A stretch of 5,666 bases of DNA, taken from positions 1 through 5,666 of the forward strand of contig JAGGSD010000293.1 in assembly GCA_021159265.1 (NCBI GenBank). Direction: 5' to 3'. This DNA is from Syntrophobacterales bacterium (GTDB lineage: Bacteria > Desulfobacterota > Syntrophia > Syntrophales > UBA6807). The notes under the pieces are model-generated. The model did not search any database and had not been told where the DNA came from. It saw nothing but the letters and a program-made list of their open reading frames with translations. Below are positions 4,499-5,666 of the stretch, one piece after another (position 1 is the stretch's first letter; each line of letters begins with the position of its first letter). The translations under genes were made by a program, and so were the position numbers.

Positions 4499-5434
4499 AT
4501 TAAGGATATATTAAAAATAGGAACGCGGGGAAGTCGTCTTGCACTGAGACAGGCGAATCTGGTGGCGGACCAGTTGAAAGAAAAATATCCCGATTTGCAG
4601 ACCGAAATCATTGCCATTAAGACAAAAGGGGATAAGCTGCAGGATATAGTCCTGGTCAAGATCGGAGGAAAGGGTGTTTTTGTCAAGGAAATAGAGGAAG
4701 CCCTTTTAAAGGAGGATATCGACATTGCTGTACACAGCATGAAAGATGTTCCCGTAGAACTTCCCGATGATCTGGAGATGGGCGCTGTCCCGGAAAGGGA
4801 AGATCCCAGGGACGCTTTTGTCTCAAAGGATAACAGGAAAATAGAAGAACTGAGAAAAGGGGCAAGAATAGGAACGGGCTCTCTGAGGAGGACTATACAG
4901 CTTCAGAATTTATTGCCGGATGTTAAAATCGTGCCTATTCGGGGGAATCTCGATACGAGAATCAAAAAAATTGTAACGGAAGATCTCGATGGTGTGGTGG
5001 TAGCAGCGGCGGGAATGAGGCGTATGGGGCTGGCAAAGGAAATTTCTCAATACATTCCCGTTGAATGGATGATCCCTTCAGCAGGGCAGGGGACACTCGG
5101 AATTGAATTTAGAAAGGATGATGAAAAAAGCAAAAACATTGTTTCCTTTCTCAATCATGCTGATACGGTAATCGAACTCTCTGCCGAGAGGACATTTCTG
5201 AAACACTTGGGTGGAGGATGCCAGGCGCCCATAGGTGCTTTTTGCAAAAAACAGGGTGATAGATTAATCCTCAGGGGTCTTTTGGGTAGTGTTGATGGCA
5301 GTGTTATTATCTCGGATGAAATAAGGGGGTCCTGGAAAGATTCTGAAGAGATGGGCAGAACAATGGCAGAGAATATCCTGTCAAGAGGCGGCCGGGAGAT
5401 ACTGGAGGAAATATATAAAGACCGTGAAACTTGA
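4499..5434 (+). CDS. hemC: porphobilinogen deaminase (hydroxymethylbilane synthase), probable AUU start
   Basis: Joins four porphobilinogens into hydroxymethylbilane in the cytosol, using a dipyrromethane cofactor. From the ATT at 4499 the protein is 311 residues, a normal length, and all key residues align with E. coli HemC shifted by one: R10 and S12 in GTRGSRLALRQA, K82-D83 in AVHSMKDVP (catalytic aspartate), R130-R131 in GTGSLRR, R148 and R154 in RGNLDTR, and cofactor cysteine C241 in LGGGCQAPIG. The first conventional in-frame start is GTG at 4562, which would remove the R10/S12 segment and so is unlikely to be right. An in-frame TGA at 4487-4489 bars anything further upstream. ATT with GAGGTG five bases before it fits best; an ATG misread as ATT is the main alternative. 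hemC is the last gene; hemD, often next, is absent. Confidence 0.93.
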   Translation: MKDILKIGTRGSRLALRQANLVADQLKEKYPDLQTEIIAIKTKGDKLQDIVLVKIGGKGVFVKEIEEALLKEDIDIAVHSMKDVPVELPDDLEMGAVPEREDPRDAFVSKDNRKIEELRKGARIGTGSLRRTIQLQNLLPDVKIVPIRGNLDTRIKKIVTEDLDGVVVAAAGMRRMGLAKEISQYIPVEWMIPSAGQGTLGIEFRKDDEKSKNIVSFLNHADTVIELSAERTFLKHLGGGCQAPIGAFCKKQGDRLILRGLLGSVDGSVIISDEIRGSWKDSEEMGRTMAENILSRGGREILEEIYKDRET

Positions 5435-5462
5435 AAGTGGTGAATGAAAAGTATCTGAATGT

Positions 5463-5499
5463 CAAATTCCAAAGCTCAAATGCCAAATCAAATCCAAAT
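5463..5499. repeat. degenerate CAAAT repeat run
   Basis: CAAAT occurs five times, at 5463, 5477, 5484, 5489 and 5495, in non-coding DNA just after hemC. The unequal spacing shows a decayed simple repeat. The small open frame crossing it looks like translated repeat, not a gene. Confidence 0.6.
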
Positions 5500-5539
5500 G
5501 TCGAAAACCAAAAGTTATTTGTAACTATTCAGGTTCAAA

Positions 5540-5557
5540 GGCACAGAGGCACAAAGC
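5540..5557. repeat. 9-bp tandem repeat
   Basis: GGCACAGAG (5540-5548) is directly followed by GGCACAAAG (5549-5557), one mismatch. It belongs to the repeat-rich tail between hemC and the window end, in which I see no gene. Confidence 0.5.
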
Positions 5558-5570
5558 TTATTTACCTTGC

Positions 5571-5587
5571 TAACCGTTCACAGGTTC
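5571..5587 (-). repeat. dispersed 17-bp repeat, inverted partner of 116-132
   Basis: TAACCGTTCA-CA-GGTTC is the reverse complement of 116-132 at 15 of 17 positions. It lies in the gene-free tail after hemC. Confidence 0.4.
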
Positions 5588-5653
5588 ATGTTTCAGCGTT
5601 CAGGGAAGGACGAAGGCAGCATTAAAGACCTGAAGTCCTCGTCAAAAATGCTC

Positions 5654-5666
5654 ATTTTCGCAAATA
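5654..5666. repeat. 13-bp terminal direct repeat, right copy
   Basis: ATTTTCGCAAATA is identical to bases 1-13 in the same orientation and reaches exactly to the last base. If the ends are joined here, hemC and the thioesterase gene would converge across a roughly 390-bp repeat-rich spacer. Confidence 0.75.

Noticed and set aside
4562..5434. hemC starting at GTG 4562
   Set aside because: It removes the GTRGS segment with substrate-binding R10 and S12, and lacks a ribosome binding site.
5431..5625. 64-codon frame after hemC as a hypothetical gene
   Set aside because: It starts by overlapping the hemC stop and runs through simple repeats; the product looks like translated repeat DNA.

Overview
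The window looks like chromosomal DNA from a mesophilic anaerobic bacterium, most likely a Desulfobacterota (Deltaproteobacteria, Syntrophales-like) lineage. This rests on the gene order ccsA/hemX-like, hemA, hemC, on moderate to low GC content, and on intergenic DNA rich in short degenerate repeats (CGAAA and CAAAT runs, small palindromes). The taxonomic call is inference; no rRNA or other marker is present.

Left part, minus strand (1-1751): a PaaI-type hotdog thioesterase (172-606) lies beside an accessory patch. In that patch a brnT/brnA type II toxin-antitoxin pair (1424-887) sits between two near-identical 106-bp structured direct repeats (639-744 and 1510-1615, one mismatch). The repeats abut two broken ORFs: an unrecognised 85-codon remnant (891-637) and a HigB/RelE-like toxin remnant (about 1751-1613) that loses its similarity to HigB toxins where the second repeat begins.

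Middle (1752-2047): about 300 bp without a gene. It holds a recognisable sigma70-type promoter (1902-1928) followed by a strong, nearly symmetric hairpin with an A-run and a T-run in its arms (1963-2009). This lies in the apparent 5' leader of the haem genes and could be an attenuator, or the end of a short RNA.

Right part, plus strand (2048-5434): three genes in one direction. They are a CcsA/HemX-like eight-helix membrane protein with a degenerate WWD motif, glutamyl-tRNA reductase (hemA) and porphobilinogen deaminase (hemC). HemA commits glutamyl-tRNA to tetrapyrrole synthesis, and HemC later joins four porphobilinogens into hydroxymethylbilane. The CcsA-like protein belongs to the cytochrome c haem-handling family or to the HemX group that accompanies hemA. 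The genes are separated by 207 and 162 bp spacers containing inverted repeats, so this is a loose cluster. hemC has no usable AUG, GUG or UUG that keeps its substrate-binding N-terminus. The best start is an AUU codon at 4499 behind a good Shine-Dalgarno sequence. The expected hemD does not follow; 232 bp of repeat-like DNA runs to the end.

The first and last 13 bases of the window are identical. This suggests a contig that closes on itself or ends in a shared repeat.
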